A DNA stretch of 64,000 nucleotides from Shewanella amazonensis SB2B (GCF_000015245.1 NC_008700.1:2982001-3046000); one strand, 5' to 3'. Positions 8,074-17,328 are shown, numbered from the stretch's first letter. Numbers and translations are program-made. Notes: generated by a model from the letters alone, not told the origin.

Positions 8074-8988
8074 TCAGAAGATTGAACGGCCAAGTTCCTG
8101 TGCCAACAGCTCAAGCAGACGGGTACCCGCCAAGCTGTTACCACTGGCATCGAGGGCCGGCGACCACACACATACCGACATGTCGCCGGGGATCACCGCA
8201 ATAATTCCGCCACCCACACCGCTTTTACCCGGCATACCCACGCGGTAGGCAAACTCCCCTGCCCCATCATAGAGCCCTGATGTGGCAAGCAGCGCATTCA
8301 GGCGCCGGGTTTGGGTGGGCGATACCACCTCATTGCCATCCAGGCTAACGCCCTGGTTGGCCAGATACACCATGGCGCGGGAGAGATCGGCACAGCTCAT
8401 GGAGAGTGAGCAGTAATGGAAATAGCTTCGGAGCACCTTGTCCACATCGTTATGGAAGTTGCCGAAAGACTTCATCAAAAAGGCGATGGCAGCATTACGG
8501 GCGCTGTGCTGGTATTCAGAGTCGGCCACCACCTTGTCATAACAGACTTTGTGGTTCTGGCTCAGCATACGCACTATTTCCAGCATCCGCTGTTTGGGCG
8601 CACCCAAGCGGCTTTGCAACAAATCGGCTATCACCAGAGCGCCGGCGTTGATAAAGGGATTACGTGGAATGCCCCGCTCAAGTTCAACCTGAACCAGCGA
8701 GTTAAAAGAGTGACCTGACGGCTCTTTACCTACCCGCGACCAAATCTCACGCTCTTCATAGAGCATCATTGCGCCGGTAAGGCTGAATACTTTGGAAATA
8801 CTTTGAATGGAAAAGGCTTCTTGCCAATCGCCCGCCCCCAGGGTGGTACCATCAATGGTGGTTACCGCAATGCCCAACTTATAGGGGGAGACCCGGGCAA
8901 GGGCCGGAATGTAATCCGCCACCTTGCCCTGCCCAAGCAAGGGTCTAACTTTGGCGACCAGGTCGTCAAGCAGAGCCTGCTCAAGCAT
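8074..8988 (-). CDS. glsA: Glutaminase
   Basis: A 304-residue glutaminase of the beta-lactamase-like serine-dependent family, converting glutamine to glutamate and ammonia in the cytoplasm. The catalytic Ser-x-x-Lys is seen in FSIQSISKVFSLTGAM near residue 65; the family also shows GKSGVGGGI near the C-terminus and NAGAL mid-protein. The length is typical (about 305). It starts 3 bases after the stop of yggL on the same strand, so it is probably translated from the trmB-yggL-glsA message. This insertion next to yggL differs from the E. coli order. Confidence 0.95.
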   Translation of the reverse strand: MLEQALLDDLVAKVRPLLGQGKVADYIPALARVSPYKLGIAVTTIDGTTLGAGDWQEAFSIQSISKVFSLTGAMMLYEEREIWSRVGKEPSGHSFNSLVQVELERGIPRNPFINAGALVIADLLQSRLGAPKQRMLEIVRMLSQNHKVCYDKVVADSEYQHSARNAAIAFLMKSFGNFHNDVDKVLRSYFHYCSLSMSCADLSRAMVYLANQGVSLDGNEVVSPTQTRRLNALLATSGLYDGAGEFAYRVGMPGKSGVGGGIIAVIPGDMSVCVWSPALDASGNSLAGTRLLELLAQELGRSIF

Positions 8989-8991
8989 GGA

Positions 8992-9318
8992 TTAATCCCA
9001 CCACAGATCGTACAGGTCGGATACTTCCACTTTGGCCACTTTCTGGCCTTCAAGGAATGCCTTCACAGCGGCGCGGTCTTCATCGGTGCACTTGCCCAGT
9101 GACTGGGTGGCAATGATACCTTCCCAATCCTTGTGACCACCACCGTGGAAGCCCAGTTTGCGAGGCTCAATCACTTCGTCGATAAACTTATCCACCAGGG
9201 CATCAATTTCAGCCTCAGCAACACTGTCATCAAACACCCAGCGTACATCGAAACCCAGTTCCTGAAACTCGTCCACACGCAGCTTTTTACGAAGACGACG
9301 GCTACGGTTTTTGGCCAT
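8992..9318 (-). CDS. yggL: DUF469 / YggL family protein
   Basis: A 108-residue basic-start protein, MAKNRSRRLRKKL then VDEFQELGFDV, the typical YggL opening, and ending in DLYDLWWD. The open frame extends six codons upstream (9336) but the ATG at 9318 has GAGGA at an ideal distance and gives exactly the E. coli length. The family has been linked to the ribosome, consistent with the basic N-terminus, but no enzyme activity is known. It lies between trmB and glsA on the same strand. Confidence 0.92.
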   Translation of the reverse strand: MAKNRSRRLRKKLRVDEFQELGFDVRWVFDDSVAEAEIDALVDKFIDEVIEPRKLGFHGGGHKDWEGIIATQSLGKCTDEDRAAVKAFLEGQKVAKVEVSDLYDLWWD

Positions 9319-9348
9319 GGTTATTTCCTCTTTCATGGATGGATAAAA

Positions 9349-10065
9349 TTATTCAACACGCTCAAACATCAGGTCCCACACACCGTGACCGAGGCGCTGA
9401 CCACGGTTTTCAAACTTGGTCAGTGGACGATGGTCCGGGCGTGGCACATAAGTTTGAGTATCAGACTGATTCTGGTAACCCGGAGCAGCGCTCATCACCT
9501 CAAGCATATGCTCGGCGTAGTTTTCCCAGTCGGTGGCCATATGGAACACACCACCAATCTTAAGTTTGCGGCGTAAAAGCTCAACAAACTCAGGCTGCAC
9601 GATGCGGCGCTTGTGGTGGCGCTTCTTGTGCCATGGGTCAGGGAAAAACAGCTGCACCCGCGCCAATGAGCTATCGGGAATGGCGTTTTCCAGCACTTCC
9701 ACCGCATCATGGTGGTAAACCCGCAGATTGGAGATCCCGGCGTTACCGGCCTCCCCCAAACAGGCGCCCACACCTGGCTTGTGCACCTCAACACCAATAA
9801 AGTTGAGTTCAGGAGCATTGGCAGCCATTTCAACCAGAGAGGCACCCATACCAAAGCCGATTTCAAGCACTGTATCAGCTTCGCGGCCAAATACTTCAGT
9901 AAAATTAATCGCCTGTGGACTGTAGTCGAGACCCATGGTTGGCCAGAAGCTTTCCAGCGCCTTGGCCTGCCCGGTAGTAAGACGTCCTTCACGCAGAACA
10001 AAGCTGCGTACCTTGCGAAGATAAACGCCATCCTCGTTAAATTCTGCGGTGGTTACTTCACTCAT
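9349..10065 (-). CDS. trmB: tRNA (guanine-46-N7)-methyltransferase
   Basis: A 238-residue SAM-dependent methyltransferase that makes m7G46 in the variable loop of tRNAs. The SAM-binding motif VLEIGFGMGASLVEMA is near residue 65, followed by FIGVEVHKPGVG; the family marker FFPDPWHKKRHHKRR is near residue 145 and the C-terminal TKFENRGQRLGH is present. Length matches E. coli (239). It is divergent from mutY, and heads a minus-strand group trmB-yggL-glsA. Confidence 0.96.
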   Translation of the reverse strand: MSEVTTAEFNEDGVYLRKVRSFVLREGRLTTGQAKALESFWPTMGLDYSPQAINFTEVFGREADTVLEIGFGMGASLVEMAANAPELNFIGVEVHKPGVGACLGEAGNAGISNLRVYHHDAVEVLENAIPDSSLARVQLFFPDPWHKKRHHKRRIVQPEFVELLRRKLKIGGVFHMATDWENYAEHMLEVMSAAPGYQNQSDTQTYVPRPDHRPLTKFENRGQRLGHGVWDLMFERVE

Positions 10066-10314
10066 TCTCGCCTCGCATGGCCCGCCACTGTGCTGCGCGC
10101 AGGCGCAAAAAGCAGGCTTCTAAAAACAGACAAATCAAAAAGAAGGGGCATTATCCAAAGTTATTCTTTGAGCGCAAGCCCCGAAGCTGAAAAAGTATAC
10201 CAGTCGTGGCCCAAGCTGCCAGCGTCATGGCGCAACTTGGCACCAACCCTTGTGACCGCCATCACTCACGGCTACACTGCCGAGCCATCAGTGTCAGATT
10301 GGTTCACTCTCTCA

Positions 10315-11421
10315 ATGTCCGAGCAAACAGCCCGCATTCCTTTTGGAAAGCGTATCGTCCTGTGGTACGACAAACACGGCCGCAAGAGCCTGCCATGGCA
10401 GCAAAACAAGACGCCTTATAAGGTATGGGTGTCGGAAATCATGCTGCAGCAAACCCAGGTGGCTACCGTTATCCCCTACTTCGAGCGCTTTATGGCAAGC
10501 TTCCCCACGGTGAACGACCTTGCCAACGCCCATGAAGATGAAGTGCTGCACCACTGGACCGGCCTTGGCTACTATGCCCGTGCCCGCAACCTGCACAAGG
10601 CCGCACAGCTCATCCGCGACGAGCACGGCGGCGAGTTCCCAACCGAGTTCGATGCCGTGCTGGCACTGCCCGGCATTGGCCGCTCCACGGCAGGTGCCGT
10701 GTTGTCATTATCTTTAGGGCAGCATCATCCTATTCTCGATGGCAATGTAAAAAGAGTGCTGGCGCGACACGGCGCCATCGAAGGCTGGCCCGGCGAGAAA
10801 CGGGTCGATACCGCCCTGTGGCAACTCACCGAAGCGCTAACCCCCAAAGAAGACATACAAAAGTACAATCAGGCCATGATGGATATGGGTGCCAATATCT
10901 GCACCCGCAGCCGCCCCAAGTGTGGTGAGTGCCCCGTTGCCATCGACTGCAAGGCGCAGCTTGCCGGCCGTCAGGGTGAGTTCCCCGGTAAAAAGCCCAA
11001 AAAGACCATTCCCGCCCGGGAAGGCTGGATGCTGATTCTGCAGCAAGCAAACACCGTCAAGCTTATCAAGCGGCCACCCAGTGGCATCTGGGGCGGCCTC
11101 TGGTGCTTCCCCCAATTTGATAGCAAGCAAGCGCTCCATGCCTTTGTCGAAGCCAATGGCTTAGATGCAGAAAATCTCACCCTGCTGGATGGCTTTCGTC
11201 ACACATTCAGCCACTTCCATCTGGATATTCAGCCGGTCAAACTGCGCCTTGGCAGCACACAGACAGAGGCGCTTATCATGGAAGATAACCTGAGTCTCTG
11301 GTATAACCTCCTCCAAGGCGAAAATCTTGGGCTTGCCGCCGCCACCGAGCGAATTCTGGCAAGCCTTGTAAGCGAACTTAAGCAAGAATCCGGCGGCAGC
11401 GCTGCCGCCCACAAGGAGTAA
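10315..11421 (+). CDS. mutY: Adenine DNA glycosylase
   Basis: A 368-residue MutY, which removes adenine mispaired with 8-oxoguanine. The open frame continues upstream across trmB on the other strand, but ATG 10315 yields the conserved opening (VLWYDKHGRKSLPWQ). Seen: the catalytic Glu in SEIMLQQTQV, the helix-hairpin-helix LPGIGRSTAGAVLS, the catalytic Asp in LDGNVKRVLAR, and the iron-sulfur motif C-x6-C-x2-C-x5-C (CTRSRPKCGECPVAIDC). A C-terminal NUDIX-like domain for 8-oxoG recognition follows. Three bases separate it from yggX. Confidence 0.97.
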   Translation: MSEQTARIPFGKRIVLWYDKHGRKSLPWQQNKTPYKVWVSEIMLQQTQVATVIPYFERFMASFPTVNDLANAHEDEVLHHWTGLGYYARARNLHKAAQLIRDEHGGEFPTEFDAVLALPGIGRSTAGAVLSLSLGQHHPILDGNVKRVLARHGAIEGWPGEKRVDTALWQLTEALTPKEDIQKYNQAMMDMGANICTRSRPKCGECPVAIDCKAQLAGRQGEFPGKKPKKTIPAREGWMLILQQANTVKLIKRPPSGIWGGLWCFPQFDSKQALHAFVEANGLDAENLTLLDGFRHTFSHFHLDIQPVKLRLGSTQTEALIMEDNLSLWYNLLQGENLGLAAATERILASLVSELKQESGGSAAAHKE

Positions 11422-11424
11422 AAC

Positions 11425-11700
11425 ATGGCCCGTACCGTTCAGTGTGTGTATTTGGGTAAAGAAGCCGAAGGTCTGGATTTCCAGCTCTATCCCGGCGAGC
11501 TCGGCAAGCGCATTTTCGACACCATCAGCAAAGAAGCCTGGGGCGAGTGGCAGAAAAAGCAGACCATGCTTATCAATGAGAAAAAATTGAACATGATGAA
11601 CATGGACCATCGCAAACTGCTCGAAGAGCAAATGCAGCTATTCCTGTTCGAAGGCAAGGATGTGCAGATTGAAGGTTACGTTCCACCGAAACCTGAATGA
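11425..11700 (+). CDS. yggX: YggX, iron-sulfur protection/trafficking protein
   Basis: A 91-residue protein of the YggX family, reported to protect iron-sulfur clusters from oxidative damage and to affect MutY activity. The typical start MARTVQCVYLGKEAEGLDF with the conserved Cys7, the GKRI, WGEWQKKQTMLINEKKLN and FEGKDV segments are present. It follows mutY by three bases; this pairing is conserved in enterobacteria and makes sense because MutY carries an iron-sulfur cluster. Confidence 0.96.
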   Translation: MARTVQCVYLGKEAEGLDFQLYPGELGKRIFDTISKEAWGEWQKKQTMLINEKKLNMMNMDHRKLLEEQMQLFLFEGKDVQIEGYVPPKPE

Positions 11701-11760
11701 TGCAAGGATAAATCGCTAACATCCTTCATGATGCCATCACCGCTATGGTGTCACTCGAAT

Positions 11761-11783
11761 AAGGCCCCTCGCGGGCCTTTTAG
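11761..11783 (+). terminator. terminator of mutY-yggX
   Basis: Stem AAGGCCC / GGGCCTT with a five-base loop followed by TTTT, 60 bases after yggX. Confidence 0.85.
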
Positions 11784-12001
11784 TTATCTGCGATAGCGAG
11801 CTGAACGTTATTTTGATTTTGTGCTTTGCCAAAAACGAACCAAAGACAATATCGACCGTGTAAGTTAAGACCGCTTGATTAGAGGCTTAGTAGGGAGAAC
11901 GCAGAGCGGAAAAAGGTTTGGTGAGATAGAAACGGTCGAAAACAAAGCTGTCCAGCCGTCGGCTTAACGGCCCCATACAACGGGGCTCGCCTGTTTGATT
12001 G

Positions 12002-12376
12002 CTACTCCGTATAGCCTTTACGCACCAAAGAGAAACCAACCACACACTTGGTAAATTCTCCCTGGCCAGGCTGATACCTGAATGCCACTTTCACATTCGG
12101 GTTATCCAAGGCTCTTTGCAGCACAGCAACCTGCTCGTCATTCAACACCCGACTGCCGCAGGAAGCACCGCCCCAGCGGTACTCCTCGTAAACACCCGAG
12201 GATATCTTGGTGAGAGCCTTACCATGGTACTGCAAATACTTATCTGCACTGGTGGTGTTTATCTCAAGAAATACCAAAGGAAAGTCCTCGGTATCAAAAT
12301 CTTCGGCCAGCACAGCGGTGGTGGACAATCCGAAAATCATCGCCGCCGATACGCCAATTATTTTTGCCATTTTCAT
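12002..12376 (-). CDS. Small periplasmic protein of unknown function
   Basis: A 124-residue protein with a signal peptide (MKMAKIIG, core VSAAMIFGLSTTAV, cleavage after VLA). GGAGG five bases upstream selects the ATG at 12376, although the frame is open with another ATG at 12388. The mature part has two Cys (in GGASCGSRV and FTKCVVGF), which could form a disulfide, and a QVAVLQRALDNPNVKVAF segment. I do not recognise a family. It is isolated; a GCCCC/GGGGC hairpin without T-tract lies just beyond its stop. Confidence 0.7.
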   Translation of the reverse strand: MKMAKIIGVSAAMIFGLSTTAVLAEDFDTEDFPLVFLEINTTSADKYLQYHGKALTKISSGVYEEYRWGGASCGSRVLNDEQVAVLQRALDNPNVKVAFRYQPGQGEFTKCVVGFSLVRKGYTE

Positions 12377-12435
12377 TTTGACCTCCATTTATATCAGCTC
12401 CTGTTAAAGCAGATTAAAGTTAGGCCTGAAGTAGT

Positions 12436-12511
12436 AGATTCGCCAGTTTGCTGGCGAATCTGTACCGGTTAGAAAGCAAAGGCCCCGGGCTGTTTTTGCG
12501 GATAAACAGCC
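12436..12511. repeat. two hairpins in the 240-base gap before the small periplasmic gene
   Basis: A perfect 11-bp stem (AGATTCGCCAG and complement, 12436-12461, loop TTTG) and an 8-bp stem (GGCTGTTT / AAACAGCC, 12488-12511). Neither has a T-tract. They lie between the downstream end of the pseudogene and the start of the 12002-12376 gene and may belong to its leader. Confidence 0.5.
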
Positions 12512-12628
12512 TGACCCGACGACTCTTTTCACAGCAGTGCAACGACATTGCTGAAAGGAATTGATTACGCAGGATATAAGTGAATTGCCAGTCAGTGCGA
12601 AAACGCACACGGCTTGTTGAGAGCATTC

Positions 12629-13450
12629 TTAATCCACGGGCGTATCAAGCTTGATTCGAACCCTGTCATTAAGCCGATACAGGTCAAAAGCCTCTGCATA
12701 ATGCTTCCGGATAAGCCTCTCAATTAAACCCGTATCCCGGGCCAAGGTTAACGCTTCAGTCACAGGGGCCAGCAGAGCAGATTGCGGGCTTAAGTAAAAC
12801 ACAAAATCGCGATCATAAATCAACACAAGCTGCCGTTCGACCTGCAACTCAGGGTGGTTAGGCGCTTCAGTCACAATTTCAATGACTCCCCTTCTGAAAT
12901 AGTCAACTCCACGGTTGCCTTTCGCCACCTGTTTGTAGAGTACCCGCCAGTCACCGTTGCGATCAGTCACTGGTAACTGATTATGGCGCCACACCGAAGC
13001 GTCAAACCACCCTAATCCAAAGCCGCGACTTTATTCAGTGCACGGAAATCCTCAAGGTTTTTCACCCTGTCATAAACCCACTGCTGCCCCGGGGGAATAA
13101 ACAAAATTCGATTGCCAATCAATCCATTGGTCAAGCCAATTGGAACCTGGTTAAGACGGAGGTCTCCTCGCCTCGCTCGGCAAAAACCAATGCATATCCA
13201 GCTTGCCTGACTCCAACATCAGATTGATTCGGGTCTGGGGCACATCGACAGCACTGATAATCTGCAGTTCATCGCCCCGCAGCCTAAAGGACTCGGTCAG
13301 CAGTTCATAAAAAAACGCATGGGACTTGTCTGAAAAGCTCGCCATGCGTGCAGTGATTGGCGCAGAAGAAACCTGGCAGGCAAAGCTCCATATGGCCAGG
13401 ATCATCATCCATCTGTTCAACCTGTGAACCGCCATGGGGAACCTTTGCAT
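12629..13450 (-). pseudogene. Frameshifted periplasmic solute-binding protein (SBP_bac_3-like)
   Basis: Three reading-frame pieces together make one substrate-binding protein of about 270 residues. Piece 1 (13450 down to a stop at 13151) has a signal peptide and SVDVPQTR-like, LMLESGKLDMHWFLPSE segments. Piece 2, in the next frame, reads LRLNQVPIGLTNGLIG, RILFIPPGQQWVYDRV and NLEDFRALNKVA before a TAG at 13012-13014. Piece 3 (from about 13015 to 12629), back in the first frame, reads FGLGWFDASVWRHNQ, then the C-terminal lobe (ERLIRKHYAEAF). So two compensating frameshifts, near 13153-13180 and 13015-13030, break it. Sequencing error is possible. The start may be the ATG at 13435, which has AAAGG upstream. 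Confidence 0.75.
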
Positions 13451-13572
13451 TTAATAGACTCTGTATCCTTGTCGCCTGCCTCAAAGCTAATCGATAGGTA
13501 TACCCGGGTCAAAAACTGGCAAGCCAAAACCTTCCATAGATCACTTTCTTTACCAAGAATCCCGATTCGCTC

Positions 13573-14232
13573 TTACTCTTCCTTGTAACCTGTGATCATG
13601 GCCCCGACCAGATCTTCCCTGTGCACGCGGGAGGATACGATCACACCGGCTATGTGCAGCAGTACCAGCAAGACGGTAAAGTTGGCAAAAAACTCATGAA
13701 TTTCTTCCCAGAATTCTTCATCCGGGTTTTCTTTTTGATGCTTGTCACCATGCTCTTTGTCATGGTCGCCATCTTTGTCGAAGCCAGTCTCCACCGCCGA
13801 GGCTGACAGAGAACCAGCCTGAGTCTGACTAACCACGGCAAGCGGCCCCTTGCCTTCAAAACCGTAGGTTTTAAGCCCGGAAAATCCTGTCATGGCAATG
13901 CTTAATAAAAGTGCTATCACCATCAGTCCACCAGCGGGATTATGGCCACGGTAATGGGTTATCTTTCCGGCAGCCAATCCCTTAAGGTACGCAATGGCAG
14001 CAGCCGGTGAGCGCACAAAGTCGCTGAATCTGGCATGCTTGCTGCCGATAAATCCCCACAGAATACGCACCAGCAGCAGCGTCACTATCAGGTAGCCGCT
14101 GTACACATGCAGGCTTTCCCATTCATCCCCACTGAGGTAACTGGTAAGAAAGGCGGCAACCAAGAGCCAGTGAAAACCCCGGACCACCCAGTCCCAAACA
14201 TATACTTTGCCATTCATCTCTTTCATCCCCAT
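13573..14232 (-). CDS. Cytochrome b561-type membrane protein
   Basis: A 219-residue di-heme b-type cytochrome of the Ni,Fe-hydrogenase/cytochrome b561 superfamily, transferring electrons across the inner membrane. It begins VYVWDWVVRGFHWLL, in which the His is a likely heme ligand; HVYSGYLIVTLLLVRILWGFIGS provides another His in the second helix, and a final helix carries LLHIAGVIVSS. Between helices 3 and 4 there is an unusually charged insert rich in His, Asp, Lys and Glu (about residues 145-172). An AAGG seven bases upstream supports the start at 14232; ATGs at 14226 and 14217 are alternatives. Divergent from the LuxR-type gene. Confidence 0.85.
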   Translation of the reverse strand: MGMKEMNGKVYVWDWVVRGFHWLLVAAFLTSYLSGDEWESLHVYSGYLIVTLLLVRILWGFIGSKHARFSDFVRSPAAAIAYLKGLAAGKITHYRGHNPAGGLMVIALLLSIAMTGFSGLKTYGFEGKGPLAVVSQTQAGSLSASAVETGFDKDGDHDKEHGDKHQKENPDEEFWEEIHEFFANFTVLLVLLHIAGVIVSSRVHREDLVGAMITGYKEE

Positions 14233-14363
14233 CGATTGGCCTTACGCCGGTTTAGGCCTATTATGGGGCGTGCAAGGCTATGAAGAAGTGGGCAAACGCC
14301 TGAAACACATGGTGTTAGGACATATGCCCCATAGCCGTTTTTCTGATTAAATCCGGAGGCCCC

Positions 14364-14855
14364 TTGAACCGGGACACTATTACCCTAGTCGTGCTGTTAC
14401 TCGTAATTATTGCCAGCGGCAGCGATATTTATATGGACCTGCGCCAGGGAGCATCCATGATGCACCTGATTGAGGAAGCCATTGTTTTAGGCCTCGCGAC
14501 CCTGCTGCTAAGCTGGTTTTCACTGAACTACAAACGCCAGAAGCGCCAGATACAGGAATTGACCCAGGAATTACTGGACGCCCGTAATCAGGCTCTGCCC
14601 GCGGATGCGGCGCTGCTCGAAGCCCGTCATCGTCTCGCTGATGTCATGGCCGTTCAGTTTGAAGCCTGGGAGCTGTCGCCCAGCGAAAAAGAAGTGGGCA
14701 TGCTGCTGCTTAAAGGATTGTCGTTAAAAGAGATTGCCCTGCTGAGGGGCACCGCTGAAAAAACCATTCGCCAACAGGCATCTTCCATCTATAAAAAAGC
14801 TGGCGTTGTCGGCAGACACGGATTTGCAGCCTGGTTTATTGAAGACTTCCTCTGA
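14364..14855 (+). CDS. Membrane-anchored LuxR-type helix-turn-helix regulator
   Basis: A 163-residue protein with two N-terminal membrane segments (TLVVLLLVIIASGSDIY and the helix AIVLGLATLLLSWFSL), a coiled-coil-like basic/acidic linker (about residues 57-85) and a C-terminal LuxR/GerE-type DNA-binding domain: LSPSEKEVGMLLLKGLSLKE, then TVRQ-like KTIRQQASSIYKKAGV. The start is TTG at 14364, chosen for the strong GGAGG at 14355-14359. It lacks a response-regulator receiver, so signal input would come through the membrane part. It is divergent from the cytochrome b gene, a possible target. Confidence 0.8.
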   Translation: MNRDTITLVVLLLVIIASGSDIYMDLRQGASMMHLIEEAIVLGLATLLLSWFSLNYKRQKRQIQELTQELLDARNQALPADAALLEARHRLADVMAVQFEAWELSPSEKEVGMLLLKGLSLKEIALLRGTAEKTIRQQASSIYKKAGVVGRHGFAAWFIEDFL

Positions 14856-14902
14856 CCCTGAAGCCTGTGCGCTGTGCGGTTCACCAAGGCAGCGCCTTCG
14901 TT

Positions 14903-15619
14903 TTACCAAGGTATTGTTGCGCCGTCATAAGCGAGGAAACTGCCACTGTCACAAACTTCTGCCCTGGCAATAATATCCATTAAATCCGCTGCTACCCGCT
15001 CAGGTAAAAACAGCTTGTCCCCAGGCACATTGGCCTGAAACGGCTCAGATAAGCGGGTCTTGGTAGTGCCGGGATGGAGGGCCAACACCACGCCCCCTTT
15101 CAGGCTGCGTTGCCACTCCACAGCCAGGGTTTTAATCAGCATATTGAGTGCCGCTTTGGATGCACGGTAGCTGTACCAGCCACCCAGGCGGTTATCACTG
15201 ATACTGCCAACCCGGGCAGAAAGCACCGCCAGTCGCGGCGAGACGCTGGATTTCAACCTGGCGCTGAAGTGTTTGGCGAGCAGCAAGGTGGGCAAGGTAT
15301 TCAAGGTCATATTGTGCAGGAAAAACTCCCCATCAAACTGCGAAAGGGATTTTTCCGGCCCCTTGCTGCCGGAGTGCAACATGCCCACGCAGTTAATAAG
15401 CCAGTCCAGACTCTCAAAGCTTTCGCTTAATGCCTTAATCCCGGCCTCATCGGTAACATCGAGCCTGTGCCATTTAACACCGGAAAAGTGGCTACAGCCG
15501 GTGTGGGTACTATCGGTACAAAAAGTGGCGTGAACCTCCGCATCCTGAAACCTTGCCAACGCGTCTTTGACCATGGCGCTGCCAATGCCGCCGCTGCCAC
15601 CCACAATCAGAATCTTCAT
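14903..15619 (-). CDS. Short-chain dehydrogenase/reductase
   Basis: A 238-residue SDR of the C-factor-like type. Seen: the nucleotide-binding GGSGGIGSAM near residue 8, LDVTDEAG, NCVGMLH (NNAG-like) near 80, catalytic Ser before the YSYRASKAALN motif (Tyr-x-x-x-Lys) near 145, and LHPGTTKT. ATG 15619 shares its A with the TGA of the upstream photolyase gene (TGATG), so the two are translationally coupled. The frame is open further upstream but only inside the photolyase gene. Substrate unknown; SDR genes are commonly found beside this photolyase class. Confidence 0.88.
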   Translation of the reverse strand: MKILIVGGSGGIGSAMVKDALARFQDAEVHATFCTDSTHTGCSHFSGVKWHRLDVTDEAGIKALSESFESLDWLINCVGMLHSGSKGPEKSLSQFDGEFFLHNMTLNTLPTLLLAKHFSARLKSSVSPRLAVLSARVGSISDNRLGGWYSYRASKAALNMLIKTLAVEWQRSLKGGVVLALHPGTTKTRLSEPFQANVPGDKLFLPERVAADLMDIIARAEVCDSGSFLAYDGATIPW

Positions 15620-17328
15620 CACAGCCGCTCCAAATCGACAATATACTGCTCGGCAGTAGCGAGAATCGCTGTGCGCTGCGACTCTGGCATTTTGTACCAA
15701 CTTGAGAAAATCATCCCCAGCCGATGATTGGCCCCAAGGCGCTCGGCATGTTTATTTATAAAGCGCCAATACAGGCTGTTAAAGGGGCACGAAAGCGCGC
15801 CGCTTTTCGCCTTGATGTCGTAATGGCAGCCCTCGCAGTAGTCACTCATCTTGTTGATATAGGCGCCGCTGGCGGCATAGGGCTTGGTGCCCACAATGCC
15901 ACCATCGGCAAACAGCGCCATGCCCCGGGTGTTGGGCATTTCGACCCACTCGATAGCATCCACATAGATGCCAAGGTACCAGTCATCTACTTGCTTCGGG
16001 TCGATGTCGGTGAGCAGGCAAAAATTGCCGGTGATCATAAGCCTTTGAATATGATGGGCATAGGCATAATCCAGCGACTGCCCTATGGCGTGGCGCATAC
16101 AGTTCATGCGGGTATCGCCACTCCAGAAATAGTGCGGCAGCCGGTTTTCAGCGCCCAGGGCGTTAAGCATTCCATAGTCCGGCATATTGGCCCAATAGAC
16201 GCCGCGCACATATTCCCGCCAGCCAAGAATTTGCCGTACAAAGCCTTCGACCTGCGCCATATCAACATCACCGTTTGCTCCATCGATGCAACTGGCCTCA
16301 TAGGCGCTGATGGCCGCCTTTATCACCTCGCCCGGGTGCAGCAATTTGCTGTTTATCGAAAAGGACAAGCGGCTGTGGTATAGGCTCCAGGCAGACGCGT
16401 GGTTTGCCGTCATCGCATCCTGAAAGCGGCCAAAAAGCGGCAGGCAGTGACGGCAAAAATGGGCCAGCAGCGCCAGACTCTGCTCTCGATTGATGGGCCA
16501 AAGCAGGTTGTTCATTGGCGTTTTCGAAACATGTTCGAGGTCAGGCATAGCATCAAAAAGGTCACCACTGACGTATGACGCCTTGCATCCCTTGGTGATG
16601 GCCTGGGTCGCTTGCGGCTCAAGATTACCGATGGTGACGATGCCATGGCGCTGCAGGCGCAGAACTATCTCACTGATATCATTTGCAAACAGCAAAGGTT
16701 CCGGCAAGTTTTTGATATCGGCCGCTTTTAACTTATTGCGATTACTGCCATCGAAGTTCCACTGGCCACCCATTGGCCTGGCGCCATCCATCAGAATGTC
16801 AAAACGCTTTCGCATCCGCCGATAAAAGCTTTCCATCAGGATATGTTTGCCTTTGGGAAAGAGCATACTTATCTCATCAAAGGGCAGTAAAAAGTGCTCG
16901 CTGTCCACCATCTCAACTTGCACCCCGGGCACAGCAAAGGTGCCAAGTTGCAAAAGCAGCCGATACTCGTCCGGACGCTGATATTCAAAGCGCCTGGCGC
17001 CAGTTATTTGTAGAACATGGCAAAGCAAAGCTGGCAGATTGGCAAATTCGGCGGTGTCGTCCAGAGTAAGGTGCAGCACCCGATGGCCCGAGGCCGTAAG
17101 GCTTTTGGCAAAATCCGCCATGGCAGCGAAAAAGGCGCACACCTTTTGAACATGGTGGGTAACGTAGCGGCTTTCCTGCTTCAGCTCGGCGATAAGATAG
17201 AGCACACCATCATCGTGCTGACTGAACCAGGAGTGGTTGCTGCCGAGCTGATCGCCAAGGAGTAATCGAAGTGTATGGAACTGAAAATCGCCCTCGGGAC
17301 TTTGGAGTGACATCTGGTTCTGGCTCAT
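15619..17328 (-). CDS. Iron-sulfur (6-4) photolyase-like cryptochrome (FeS-BCP)
   Basis: A 569-residue member of the deoxyribodipyrimidine photolyase-related (COG3046) class, flavoproteins that repair (6-4) photoproducts with light. Four cysteines, at 410, 498, 501 and 514 in this numbering, reproduce the spacing (88, 3, 13) of the four iron-sulfur ligands of Agrobacterium PhrB as I recall them. Other family marks: LRLLLGDQL near the start, GWREYVRGVYW and HHIQRLMITGNF. The start may be Met6 (17313); neither has a good ribosome binding site. It is coupled to the SDR at 14903-15619. About 60 residues longer than PhrB at its N-terminal half. Confidence 0.9.
   Translation of the reverse strand: MSQNQMSLQSPEGDFQFHTLRLLLGDQLGSNHSWFSQHDDGVLYLIAELKQESRYVTHHVQKVCAFFAAMADFAKSLTASGHRVLHLTLDDTAEFANLPALLCHVLQITGARRFEYQRPDEYRLLLQLGTFAVPGVQVEMVDSEHFLLPFDEISMLFPKGKHILMESFYRRMRKRFDILMDGARPMGGQWNFDGSNRNKLKAADIKNLPEPLLFANDISEIVLRLQRHGIVTIGNLEPQATQAITKGCKASYVSGDLFDAMPDLEHVSKTPMNNLLWPINREQSLALLAHFCRHCLPLFGRFQDAMTANHASAWSLYHSRLSFSINSKLLHPGEVIKAAISAYEASCIDGANGDVDMAQVEGFVRQILGWREYVRGVYWANMPDYGMLNALGAENRLPHYFWSGDTRMNCMRHAIGQSLDYAYAHHIQRLMITGNFCLLTDIDPKQVDDWYLGIYVDAIEWVEMPNTRGMALFADGGIVGTKPYAASGAYINKMSDYCEGCHYDIKAKSGALSCPFNSLYWRFINKHAERLGANHRLGMIFSSWYKMPESQRTAILATAEQYIVDLERL

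Noticed and set aside
9709..10314. Upstream extension of the mutY frame over trmB
   Set aside because: The conserved MutY N-terminus starts at 10315 and the extension is antisense to trmB.
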